This document shows positions 1 through 6,470 of a stretch of 16,364 nt of DNA, in pieces. Made by a program: the position numbers and the translations under genes. A model generated the notes under the pieces. That model saw only the letters and a program-made list of their open reading frames with translations. It ran no database searches and had not been told where the DNA came from. Source of the stretch: Caulobacteraceae bacterium (GTDB lineage Bacteria > Pseudomonadota > Alphaproteobacteria > Caulobacterales > Caulobacteraceae); the NCBI GenBank assembly GCA_030151985.1, contig JASLDZ010000081.1:1-16364 (forward strand), in the 5' to 3' direction. Position 1 is the first letter of the stretch. Each line of letters starts with the position of its first letter.

Positions 1-13
1 CCCCCTGAGGGGG
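1..13. repeat. Short C5/G5 palindrome at the window edge
   Basis: The first 13 bases form a perfect palindrome (CCCCCT, one base, AGGGGG). It lies 3' of serC and next to a second, longer element with the same CCCCCTxAGGGGG core at 51-63. It is probably one end of a REP-like intergenic repeat that continues outside the window. I infer the family from its form; copy number cannot be judged here. Confidence 0.5.
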
Positions 14-47
14 AGGATTGGAGAGGGCGTGCGTGGCTGTCGAAGAT

Positions 48-90
48 GCTCCCCCTCAGGGGGAGCTGGCGGCGAAGCCGACTGAGGGGG
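48..90. repeat. REP-like compound palindrome at the 3' end of serC
   Basis: Bases 48-66 are a perfect inverted repeat with 9-bp arms around one base (GCTCCCCCT c AGGGGGAGC). The left core (51-59, CCCCCTCAG) can instead pair with 82-90 (CTGAGGGGG), enclosing a small CGGC-GAA-GCCG hairpin at 70-80. The element therefore has two mutually exclusive folds. It abuts the serC stop codon (91-93, minus strand), so it would form just after serC in the transcript. It could protect the 3' end, attenuate transcription, or be a mobile REP-type repeat. No T-run follows, so I do not call it an intrinsic terminator. Confidence 0.65.
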
Positions 91-1272
91 CTACGCGGGC
101 TGAAGCTCGGCCAGCGTCGATGCGAACGCCCAGTCGAGCCAGGGCGTGAGCGCCTCCACGTCGGAAGTCTCGACCGTGGCGCCGCACCAGATGCGCAGGC
201 CCGGCGGGGCGTCGCGGTAGCCGCCGACGTCAAGCGCGGCGCCTTCCTTCTCTAGCCTGGACGCAAGCTTTTTGGCGAAGTCCGCCTGCGCTTCGGCGGA
301 CAGCTTCACCGCCTCCGGTGCGACCACCTTCAGGCACACGCTGGTGTTCGAGCGCACCGGCTTGGCGGCCAGGAACTCCACCCAGGCCGTCTTCGCGACC
401 CAGCGCTCCAGCGCCTCCAGGTTGGCGTCGGACCGGCGCCGCATCTCCTGAAGGCCGCCAATCTCGTGCGCCCACTTCAGCGCGTCGATCGCGTCCTCCA
501 CGCACAGCATGGAGGGCGTGTTGATGGTCGCGCCCTCGAACAGGTCGAGCGTGACCTTCCCGCCCTTGGTCATCCGGAACAGCTTGGGTAGCGGCCAGGG
601 CGGGCTGTAGCTCTCCAGCCGCTGCACCGCGCGGGGGCCGACGATCAGGACGCCGTGCGCCGCCTCGCCGCCCAGCGCCTTCTGCCAGGAGAAGGTCACC
701 ACATCGAGCTTGGACCAGTCGAGCGCCTGCGCGAAGCAGGCGCTCGTGGCGTCGCAGATCGTGATCCCCTCGCGGTCGGCTGAGATGAAGTCCGCGTTCG
801 GCACGCGCACGCCGCTGGTGGTGCCGTTCCAGGTGAACACGAGATCGGCGTCCGGCCGCACGCGGGAGAGGTCCGGCAGCTCGCCGTAGGGCGCGTCCAG
901 CACTTCCGGATCGAGCTTCAGCTGCTTGACCGCGTCGGTCGCCCAGTCCTTGCCGAAGCTCTCGAACGCCAGGAGCTGCACCGGCCGGGCCCCCAGCATC
1001 GACCACATCGCCATCTCGACCGCGCCCGTGTCGGAGCCGGGAACGATGCCGATCAGGTGGTCGTCCGGAACCTCCAGCACGGCGCGCGTGCGGTCGATCG
1101 CCTCCTTCAGCCGGGCCTTGCCAAGCTTGGAGCGGTGCGAGCGGCCGAGGACCGCGTTCTTGAGGTTGTCGGGGGTCCAACCGGGCCGTTTGGCGCAGGG
1201 GCCGGAGGAGAACTCAGGGCGCGCCGGACGCACGGCGGGCTTCGCCGCCGCAGCGGCGTCGAGGGTCGTCAT
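91..1272 (-). CDS. serC: Phosphoserine aminotransferase
   Basis: This cytosolic PLP enzyme converts 3-phosphohydroxypyruvate plus glutamate to O-phosphoserine in serine synthesis and can also serve pyridoxal phosphate synthesis. The 393-residue protein has the SerC entry motif FSSGPCAKRPGW (21-32), the PLP aspartate region ICDATSA (172-178, Asp174), and the Schiff-base lysine in FSWQKALGGEAAHG (Lys198). It matches the alphaproteobacterial/Methanosarcina-like SerC subtype rather than the E. coli type, judging by the long C-terminal half. I chose ATG at 1272: GGGAG lies about 9 bases upstream and the protein starts conventionally there. The frame stays open for 48 more codons, but that extension is arginine-rich and unlike the family. 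serA commonly follows serC, and would lie left of this window. A 242-bp divergent region precedes the gene. Confidence 0.93.
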   Translation of the reverse strand: MTTLDAAAAAKPAVRPARPEFSSGPCAKRPGWTPDNLKNAVLGRSHRSKLGKARLKEAIDRTRAVLEVPDDHLIGIVPGSDTGAVEMAMWSMLGARPVQLLAFESFGKDWATDAVKQLKLDPEVLDAPYGELPDLSRVRPDADLVFTWNGTTSGVRVPNADFISADREGITICDATSACFAQALDWSKLDVVTFSWQKALGGEAAHGVLIVGPRAVQRLESYSPPWPLPKLFRMTKGGKVTLDLFEGATINTPSMLCVEDAIDALKWAHEIGGLQEMRRRSDANLEALERWVAKTAWVEFLAAKPVRSNTSVCLKVVAPEAVKLSAEAQADFAKKLASRLEKEGAALDVGGYRDAPPGLRIWCGATVETSDVEALTPWLDWAFASTLAELQPA

Positions 1273-1514
1273 AGCGATGTCTCCCATCCTTGCAGATGAG
1301 CAGCGCCCCGTTGGGAGGGCGTGGCCCGCGGGCCAAAGCGCACGACTCGCGGCCGGGCGCAATCCCCGAGCGCATCCGCGTCCGATCGACAACCTTCGCC
1401 GCAGGGCCGCGTTCAAGGGCTGGAGGGGCTGAACGGGGCGTTCCGGTGCGGTTCATGTCGAAGGCGCCACCCTACGCGACCGCTCCGCGCCGGAGCCTCA
1501 TCAAGGAGAGACCC
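1273..1514. promoter_or_regulatory. Divergent intergenic region serC / small exported protein
   Basis: These 242 bp must hold the start signals for both serC (minus) and the 104-residue secreted protein (plus). A perfect 14-bp palindrome, TGGCCCGCGGGCCA, lies at 1322-1335 in what would be the serC leader, about 50 bases before its start codon. I see no convincing -35/-10 pair on either strand. A structured leader called the serC RNA motif is known upstream of serC in alphaproteobacteria; I cannot tell by eye whether this leader belongs to it. Confidence 0.4.
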
Positions 1515-1829
1515 ATGACGTCCAAGCTGATCGCCGCCGCCCTCGGCGTCGCCGCGCTGGCGAGCGCCGCCCCCGCCCTGGCGCAGGTCAACGCCCGCCA
1601 GGCCGAGCAGCAGCACCGCATCGACCAGGGCGTCCGCTCGGGCGAGTTGACCGGCCGCGAAGCCGCGCACCTCGAGCGCCAGCAGGGCCGCATCGCCCGC
1701 ACCGAGGCCCGCATGCGCGCCCAGAACGGAGGCTACCTGCGTCCCGGCCAGAAGGCCCGGCTGGAGACCCGCCAGGACCGCGCGAGCGCCAACATCTATC
1801 GCAAGAAGCACAACCTGCGCGCCTACTGA
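1515..1829 (+). CDS. Small exported protein with a two-fold internal repeat, function unknown
   Basis: This is a 104-residue precursor. Residues 1-24 form a clear Sec signal peptide (MTSKL, an Ala/Leu core, cleavage likely after ALA-Q), leaving about 80 mature residues in the periplasm. The mature part is highly charged, with many Arg, Gln and Glu. It carries two similar segments offset by 30 residues: GELTGREAAHLERQQ (43-57) and GYLRPGQKARLETRQ (73-87), sharing G, L, A, L, E and Q. It is probably two helical hairpins. Similar small 'QGVxSGxLTxxEAxxLE' proteins are widespread in Proteobacteria as hypothetical proteins, and I know no assigned function. ATG 1515 is preceded by AAGGAGAG with good spacing, and the signal peptide starts there; the longer open frame back to 1290 is not credible. 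The next small secreted protein follows after 41 bp. Confidence 0.85.
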   Translation: MTSKLIAAALGVAALASAAPALAQVNARQAEQQHRIDQGVRSGELTGREAAHLERQQGRIARTEARMRAQNGGYLRPGQKARLETRQDRASANIYRKKHNLRAY

Positions 1830-1870
1830 GCCGGCGCGGCCGAACTCCAGCAAGGAAGAGGGAGACGTCG

Positions 1871-2077
1871 ATGAAGACGATGATCACCGCCGCCGCGCTC
1901 GCCGCGGCGACCCTGGGCGGCCTGGCGGCGGCCCCGGCCACGGCGGACGCGCAGCCGCGCTACTGGCACGGCCCCGCGCACGGCCCGCGCTGGCACGCCT
2001 GGCGCCACGGCTACTACGGCCGCTGGCACCGCTATCCGGTGCGCGTCTGCCGCCACGGACGCTGCTGGTACCGCTGA
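1871..2077 (+). CDS. Small exported His/Trp/Arg/Tyr-rich protein, function unknown
   Basis: This 68-residue precursor has a signal peptide in residues 1-27 (MKTMITAAALAAATLGG..., cleavage likely after TADA). The mature form of about 41 residues is strikingly biased: by count 6 His, 5 Trp, 5 Tyr, 9 Arg and 2 Cys, with repeated WH / RH / HG pairs and a VCRHGRCWYR tail. The two Cys, four residues apart, could form a disulfide in the periplasm. The His/Cys content would suit metal or anionic ligand binding, but that is only inference. A purine-rich GGAAGAGGGAGA stretch precedes ATG 1871; ATG 1880 is a possible alternative. It sits 41 bp behind the other small exported gene, probably in one transcript that ends at the hairpin at 2084-2109. 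Confidence 0.75.
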   Translation: MKTMITAAALAAATLGGLAAAPATADAQPRYWHGPAHGPRWHAWRHGYYGRWHRYPVRVCRHGRCWYR

Positions 2078-2083
2078 GCCGGG

Positions 2084-2109
2084 AGGGCCGGAGCCCACGC
2101 TCCGGCCCT
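2084..2109. terminator. Bidirectional hairpin terminator candidate
   Basis: An 11-bp perfect inverted repeat (2084-2094, AGGGCCGGAGC, with 2099-2109) closes a 4-base loop (CCAC). It fills the 36-bp gap between two convergent genes, starting 7 bp after the stop codon of the 68-residue protein and 5 bp from the stop of the opposite gene. Neither strand has a real T-tract, so it is a GC-rich hairpin that may end or stabilise both transcripts rather than a textbook intrinsic terminator. Confidence 0.7.
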
Positions 2110-2113
2110 TCGC

Positions 2114-2692
2114 CTATCCGGGATACGACGTCACCGTCACCTCCGGCCAGCGCGCGGCCGCGGAGGCGGTGACGCGCGCGTAGGCCTCGGACGAGACCGC
2201 GCGCGTCGGGTTGGGGCGCAGGCGCAGGGCGAACACGTCGTCCAGCCCGAACGGCGCCGCCACGTGCAGGGCGCCGCCCGCGTCCAGCCGCGCGCCCACC
2301 GCGAAGGCGGGGCAGACGAACCGGCCCAGCGCCTCGGCCGTCGAGGTCAGCGGCGCATAGGGCTCGCCGAACCTGGCTTCGAACCACAGGTGCACGCGCG
2401 CCTGGTTGCGCACCTCCGTCATCGCGTCCAGCGGCGGCGGCAGCGCGGCGGCGACCCGCCGGATCACCGCGTCCTCCGCCTCCCACGAGGTGTCGGGGTC
2501 GAAGTAGCCGAGGTCGTAGTCCTTGATCCCATGATCGGGGTGGCGGCCCGTGAGGGCGTTCCAGGCGGTCTGGTAGATCACGCCGGAGAACACCAGCGGG
2601 TCGGGCAGGTCGAGGTCGCGCGCGGCCTCCAGCACGCGCATCACCCGCGGGCTGGCGCGCAGGATCGCCTCCAGACGATCCTTGTCGCTCAT
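2114..2692 (-). CDS. Nucleotidyltransferase-like protein (PF06042 / COG3575 family)
   Basis: This 192-residue protein has the family's signature KDYDLGYFD (57-65), where Asp58 and Asp60 resemble the paired metal-binding acids of a polymerase-beta-type nucleotidyltransferase. It also has the conserved VRNQARVHLWFEARFG block (94-109) and FGLDDVFALRLRPNP (148-162), a typical arrangement. The fold is known for the family; substrate and physiological role are not established. The start ATG (2692) overlaps the thiD stop codon as ATGA, which fixes the start and argues for translational coupling at the distal end of ftsH-folP-thiD. The protein length is normal for the family. Nothing in the sequence links it chemically to folate or thiamine metabolism beyond its position. 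Confidence 0.85.
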   Translation of the reverse strand: MSDKDRLEAILRASPRVMRVLEAARDLDLPDPLVFSGVIYQTAWNALTGRHPDHGIKDYDLGYFDPDTSWEAEDAVIRRVAAALPPPLDAMTEVRNQARVHLWFEARFGEPYAPLTSTAEALGRFVCPAFAVGARLDAGGALHVAAPFGLDDVFALRLRPNPTRAVSSEAYARVTASAAARWPEVTVTSYPG

Positions 2693-3537
2693 GCGCGGCC
2701 GGCGGGAGGAAGCGAGCCGCCGTGCAGGCGGTCGCGGCCGCCGGGCCGCATCGGCCAGCCGTGGTCCACCGGCCCGTGGCCGGAGCCCAGGTGCGGCGCG
2801 CGGCGGATCGCCTCCAGCAGGTAGTCGCGGGCGCGGGCGACGCTGCGCTCCAGGCCCAGCCCCTGGGCGAGGCCGGTGGCGATCCCGCTGGCCAGGGTGC
2901 AGCCGGTGCCGTGGGTGTTGCGGCTGGCGATCCGCCCGCTCTCGAACCGGGTGACGCCGACGGGAGTGACGAGGAGGTCGACCACCCGGTCGCCGGGAAG
3001 GTGCCCCCCCTTCATCAGCACCGCGTCCGCGCCCAGCGCCAGCAGCGCCTCGGCCGCGCGGCGCTGGCCCGCCTCGTCCGCCACCGCGACGCCCGTCAGC
3101 GCCTCGGCCTCCGGCGCATTGGGGGTGAGCACCGTCGCCAGCGGGATCAGCAGCGCCTTCAGGGCGTCCACCGCGTCCGGCGCCAGCAGCGCCTCGCCGC
3201 CCTTGGCGAGCATGACGGGATCGATCACCGCGGGCCGCCCGGCTTCGGACACCAGCGCCGCCACGCGCTCGACCATGGCGGCCGAGCCGAGCATGCCGGT
3301 CTTGATGCTGTCGGTCCCGATGTCGTCGAGCACGGCGCGCGCCTGCGCCTCCACGACGTCCGGCGGGACGGCGAAGACGGAGCGCACCTCGCGGGTGTTC
3401 TGCGCGGTGAGCGCGGTGATCGCCGTGGCCGCGTGGCCGCCGAGCGCCGTCACCGTCTTCACGTCCGCCTGCACCCCCGCCCCGCCCCCGCTGTCGGAGC
3501 CGGCGAAGATCAGGACGCGGCCGAGGTCCTCGTGCAT
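2689..3537 (-). CDS. thiD: Hydroxymethylpyrimidine / HMP-phosphate kinase
   Basis: ThiD is a cytosolic ribokinase-fold enzyme that phosphorylates HMP and then HMP-P to the pyrophosphate used for thiamine assembly. The 282-residue protein shows the N-terminal FAGSDSGGGAGVQADVKT (11-28), IKTGMLGS (78-85), DPVMLAKGG (106-114), LTPNAPEAEAL (137-147), LMKGGH (174-179) and the anion-hole/catalytic motif HGTGCTLASGIA (209-220, Cys213). It is slightly longer than the usual ~266 residues because of a Gly/Pro/Arg-rich tail from about 250. The gene starts 9 bp after the folP stop without a visible Shine-Dalgarno sequence, so it probably relies on coupling to folP. Its stop overlaps the start of the next gene. 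A role in salvage alone is possible, because no other thiamine gene is in the window. Confidence 0.93.
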   Translation of the reverse strand: MHEDLGRVLIFAGSDSGGGAGVQADVKTVTALGGHAATAITALTAQNTREVRSVFAVPPDVVEAQARAVLDDIGTDSIKTGMLGSAAMVERVAALVSEAGRPAVIDPVMLAKGGEALLAPDAVDALKALLIPLATVLTPNAPEAEALTGVAVADEAGQRRAAEALLALGADAVLMKGGHLPGDRVVDLLVTPVGVTRFESGRIASRNTHGTGCTLASGIATGLAQGLGLERSVARARDYLLEAIRRAPHLGSGHGPVDHGWPMRPGGRDRLHGGSLPPAGRA

Positions 3538-3546
3538 GGCGCGGGT

Positions 3547-4353
3547 CTAGCGGCGGCGGGCGGCGTCCGCCAGCGCGGCCTGGACCTTCAGCGCCTGCAC
3601 CGTCTCGCGCACGTCGTGGGTGCGGATCATGGCGACGCCCTGCGCCGCGCCGTGCAGGTGCAGCGCCAGACCGCCGCCGAGCCGGTCGAGGGGGTCGGTC
3701 GCGGTGGGGTCGATGTGCAGCACCGTGCGCTTGCGGCTGGCCCCGAGCAGCACGCGGAAGCCGTGGGAGCCCAGGCGGCCCAGCGCGTTCAGGAGCGCGA
3801 GGTTGTGCTCCAGCCGCTTGCCGAAGCCTATGCCGGGGTCGAGCCAGATCTTCCCGCGCGCCACCCCCGCCGCCATCGCCGACTCGGCGCGCGAGAGCAG
3901 GAAGGCCTCCACCTCCGCCACCACGTCGCCGTAGCGGGGGTCGCGCTGCATGGTCTTGGGCTCGCCCTGCATGTGCATCAGCACGACCTCGCAGCCGAGC
4001 GCGGCGGCGGTCTCCGGCGCGCCGGGCGCGGCCAAGGCGGAGATGTCGTTCCACATCACCGCACCCGCCTGAACGGCGGCGCGGGCGACGGCGGGCTTCA
4101 GCGTGTCGATGGAGAGGTCGGCGACGCCGCGCAGGCCCTCGAGCACCGGCAGCACCCGGCGCAGCTCCTCCGCCTCGTCCACCGGCTCGGCCCCCGGTCG
4201 GGTGGACTCGCCGCCGATATCGAGCACTTGCGCGCCCTGGGCGGCCATCTCGCGGCCTCGCGCGACGGCGGCCTCGGGCGAGTCGAAGCGGCCGCCGTCG
4301 GAGAAGCTGTCAGGCGTCGCGTTCAGCACGCCCATGACAAGAGGGGAACGCAC
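3547..4353 (-). CDS. folP: Dihydropteroate synthase
   Basis: FolP condenses 4-aminobenzoate with 6-hydroxymethyl-dihydropterin pyrophosphate to 7,8-dihydropteroate, and is the sulfonamide target. The 268-residue TIM barrel has every pterin-site motif: MGVLNATPDSFSDGG (7-21), DIGGESTRPGA (45-55), SIDT (81-84), WNDISA (101-106), LMHMQGEPKTMQ (125-136), LDPGIGFGK (171-179), GASRKR (204-209) and RTHDV (244-248). I chose GTG 4353 because a strong GGGGGAGGG ribosome site lies 5 bases upstream. ATG 4335, inside the first motif, has no such site. That ribosome site is in the 3' arm of a stem-loop behind ftsH. The ftsH-folP order is also found in E. coli, where glmM follows; here thiD follows instead. 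Confidence 0.93.
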   Translation of the reverse strand: MRSPLVMGVLNATPDSFSDGGRFDSPEAAVARGREMAAQGAQVLDIGGESTRPGAEPVDEAEELRRVLPVLEGLRGVADLSIDTLKPAVARAAVQAGAVMWNDISALAAPGAPETAAALGCEVVLMHMQGEPKTMQRDPRYGDVVAEVEAFLLSRAESAMAAGVARGKIWLDPGIGFGKRLEHNLALLNALGRLGSHGFRVLLGASRKRTVLHIDPTATDPLDRLGGGLALHLHGAAQGVAMIRTHDVRETVQALKVQAALADAARRR

Positions 4354-4383
4354 CTATCCCTCCCCCTCATGGGGAGGGATAGG
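4353..4383 (-). promoter_or_regulatory. Stem-loop between ftsH and folP that sequesters the folP ribosome site
   Basis: Perfect 13-bp arms (4353-4365 and 4371-4383; CCTATCCCTCCCC / GGGGAGGGATAGG) flank a 5-base loop. In the minus-strand transcript the hairpin starts 9 bases after the ftsH stop codon. Its 3' arm contains the G-rich Shine-Dalgarno of folP and runs into the first base of its GTG start. It could lower folP translation until ribosomes finishing ftsH open it, or act as a partial terminator or processing site. It also resembles the C-run/G-run palindromes at the left window edge, so it may be a domesticated repeat. Confidence 0.65.
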
Positions 4384-4392
4384 GCGCGGAAA

Positions 4393-6309
4393 TCACGCGG
4401 GCTGCGGAGCGGCTCCGCCCGGCAGCGTCATCGGCTTGGGCGCGTGGGTCAGCGGCACCGAGACCGCGCCGCCCACAGCGGGGGGCTCGCCGGTCTCGCG
4501 CACCGGCGGGATGCCCTGGATCACCTTGATGATCTCCTCGCCCGTCAGCGTCTCGTATTCCAGGAGCGCCTGCGCCAGCGTCTCGAGGTCCGCCGCGCGC
4601 TCGGTCAGGATCCGCTTGGCGTCGTCGTAGCCCGCCGTGACGAGCCGCTTGACCTCGGAGTCGATCTTGTTGGCCGTCTCCTCGCTCACCGCCTGGGTGC
4701 GCTGCATCGACATGCCGAGGAACACCTCGTCCTGGTTCTCGCCGTAAGCCACGAGGCCCAGGTCGTCGGAATAGCCCCAACGCGTGACCATCATCTTGGC
4801 CAGCCGCGTGGCCGCCTCGATGTCGGAGGAGGCGCCGGAGGTGACGTTCTCCTTGCCGAAGATCAGCTCCTCCGCCACCCGGCCGGCCATCATGATCGCC
4901 AGGCGCGACGTCATCTGCTTGTAGTTCATGGAGTAGCGGTCGCCTTCCGGCAGCTGCATCACCATGCCGAGCGCGCGGCCGCGCGGGATGATCGTGGCCT
5001 TGTGCACCGGATCGGTGGAGGGCACCGAGAGCGCGACCAGCGCGTGCCCGCCCTCGTGATAGGCGGTGTTACGCTTCTCCTCGTCGCTCATCGCCATCGA
5101 CTTGCGCTCGGCGCCCATCATCACCTTGTCCTTCGAGTTCTCGAAGTCGCGGTGGCTGACCATGCGCTTGTCGCGCCGGGCGGCCAGCAGCGCCGCCTCG
5201 TTGACGAGGTTGGCGAGGTCGGCGCCCGAGAAGCCGGGGGTGCCGCGCGCCAGCGTCTTCACGTCGACGTCGGCGGCCAGCGGCACGTTGCGCATGTGCA
5301 CGCGGAGGATCTTCTCGCGGCCGGTGACGTCGGGGTTGGGCACCGTGACCTGGCGGTCGAAGCGGCCGGGGCGCAGCAGCGCAGGGTCGAGCACGTCGGG
5401 CCGGTTGGTGGCGGCGACGAGGATGATGCCCTCGTTGGCCTCGAACCCGTCCATCTCGACGAGGAGCTGGTTCAGCGTCTGCTCGCGCTCGTCGTTGCCG
5501 CCGCCCAGGCCCGCACCGCGGTGACGGCCCACCGCGTCGATCTCGTCGATGAAGATGATGCAGGGGGCGTTCTTCTTCGCCTGCTCGAACATGTCGCGCA
5601 CGCGGCTCGCGCCCACACCGACGAACATCTCCACGAAGTCGGAGCCGGAGATGGTGAAGAAGGGCACGCCGGCTTCACCGGCCACAGCCCGCGCCAGCAG
5701 CGTCTTGCCGGTGCCGGGAGGGCCGACCAGGAGCGCGCCCTTGGGGATCTTGCCGCCCAGGCGCTGGAACTTGGACGGGTCCTTCAGGAAGTCGACGATC
5801 TCCTGCAGCTCGTCCTTGGCCTCGTCGACGCCCGCCACGTCCTCGAAGGTGACCCGGTTCTTGTTCTCGGTCAGGAGCCGGGCCTTGGACTTGCCGAAGC
5901 CCATGGCGCCCTTACCCGCGCCCTGCATCTGGCGCATGATGAAGAACCACAGCGCCCCCATCAGGATGAACGGCAGCAGCGCCGAGAGGAGCTGCATCCA
6001 GCCCGAGGGCTGCGAGCTCTGGGCCTTGATGTTGACCCCGTGGGCTTCCATCCGCTTCAGGAGGTCGGCCGAGCCTTCCGGCAGCACGGTGGTATAGACC
6101 TGCTTGGCGCCGTCGATCGCCTGGACCTGCTCGCCCTTGATGGTGGCGAACTTCACCTGGTCGGTGTCGACCTTCTGCAGGAGCTGGCTGTAGGTGATCT
6201 CGCCGGCCGACTGGCCGCCGCCCTTCGAGGACGGGTTCATCACGCTGTAGAACAGCGTGAGCAGCACGGCCACGAACAGGACCCAGATCGCCGCGTTCCG
6301 CAGGTTCAT
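4393..6309 (-). CDS. ftsH: ATP-dependent zinc metalloprotease FtsH
   Basis: FtsH is a membrane-anchored AAA+ hexamer that degrades misfolded membrane proteins and regulators. The 638-residue protein has two transmembrane segments (about 7-23 and 104-125) around a periplasmic domain. The AAA module follows, with Walker A GPPGTGKT (196-203), pore loop around FVEMFVGVG (225-233), Walker B IIFIDEID (251-258) and the second region of homology ATNRPDVLDPALLRPGRFDR (300-319). The protease has HEGGH (418-422), a HEXXH site with Gly where E. coli has Ala, and Asp496 as likely third zinc ligand. The tail after about 600 is Pro/Ala-rich. ATG 6309 is used because the protein then starts MNLRNAAIWV as usual and GAGG lies about 8 bases upstream; the 26-codon extension to 6387 has no family support. 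It heads the folP-thiD operon. Confidence 0.97.
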   Translation of the reverse strand: MNLRNAAIWVLFVAVLLTLFYSVMNPSSKGGGQSAGEITYSQLLQKVDTDQVKFATIKGEQVQAIDGAKQVYTTVLPEGSADLLKRMEAHGVNIKAQSSQPSGWMQLLSALLPFILMGALWFFIMRQMQGAGKGAMGFGKSKARLLTENKNRVTFEDVAGVDEAKDELQEIVDFLKDPSKFQRLGGKIPKGALLVGPPGTGKTLLARAVAGEAGVPFFTISGSDFVEMFVGVGASRVRDMFEQAKKNAPCIIFIDEIDAVGRHRGAGLGGGNDEREQTLNQLLVEMDGFEANEGIILVAATNRPDVLDPALLRPGRFDRQVTVPNPDVTGREKILRVHMRNVPLAADVDVKTLARGTPGFSGADLANLVNEAALLAARRDKRMVSHRDFENSKDKVMMGAERKSMAMSDEEKRNTAYHEGGHALVALSVPSTDPVHKATIIPRGRALGMVMQLPEGDRYSMNYKQMTSRLAIMMAGRVAEELIFGKENVTSGASSDIEAATRLAKMMVTRWGYSDDLGLVAYGENQDEVFLGMSMQRTQAVSEETANKIDSEVKRLVTAGYDDAKRILTERAADLETLAQALLEYETLTGEEIIKVIQGIPPVRETGEPPAVGGAVSVPLTHAPKPMTLPGGAAPQPA

Positions 6310-6470
6310 CGCACCAGCCTCGCAAGCCGCAGAACCGCGGCCGTCTTCCAAGGTGTCAGATATAGGCGGGCGAATCGATGGCGCCACGCGGGCAAGCGCG
6401 CAAGGCGAACGGTCGCGGCCGCCACGGGGTTAACGATTGGGGAGCGTTCGGCGGGCACTGTCGGCCTTCC
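6310..6470. promoter_or_regulatory. Divergent promoter region ftsH / pseC
   Basis: This 161-bp gap separates divergent ftsH and pseC. On the minus strand a TATATC element (6359-6364, in the context CCTATATCTG) lies about 50 bases before the ftsH start and could be a -10 box. Its CC-TATAT form also loosely recalls heat-shock sigma-32 -10 elements, which would suit ftsH, but no convincing -35 partner is visible. On the plus strand GTTAACGATT (6429-6438) is the only AT-rich patch before pseC. I found no clear Shine-Dalgarno for pseC. Confidence 0.3.

Noticed and set aside
2693..4054. Upstream extension of the nucleotidyltransferase frame over thiD and folP (646 codons in total)
   Set aside because: Only the last 192 codons show family conservation. 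The rest is an Arg/Pro/Gly shadow of thiD and folP, and ATGA at 2689-2692 gives a natural start.
6378..6470. N-terminal extension of pseC to ATG 6378
   Set aside because: The added 31 residues do not look like the family and would run through the divergent promoter region of ftsH.
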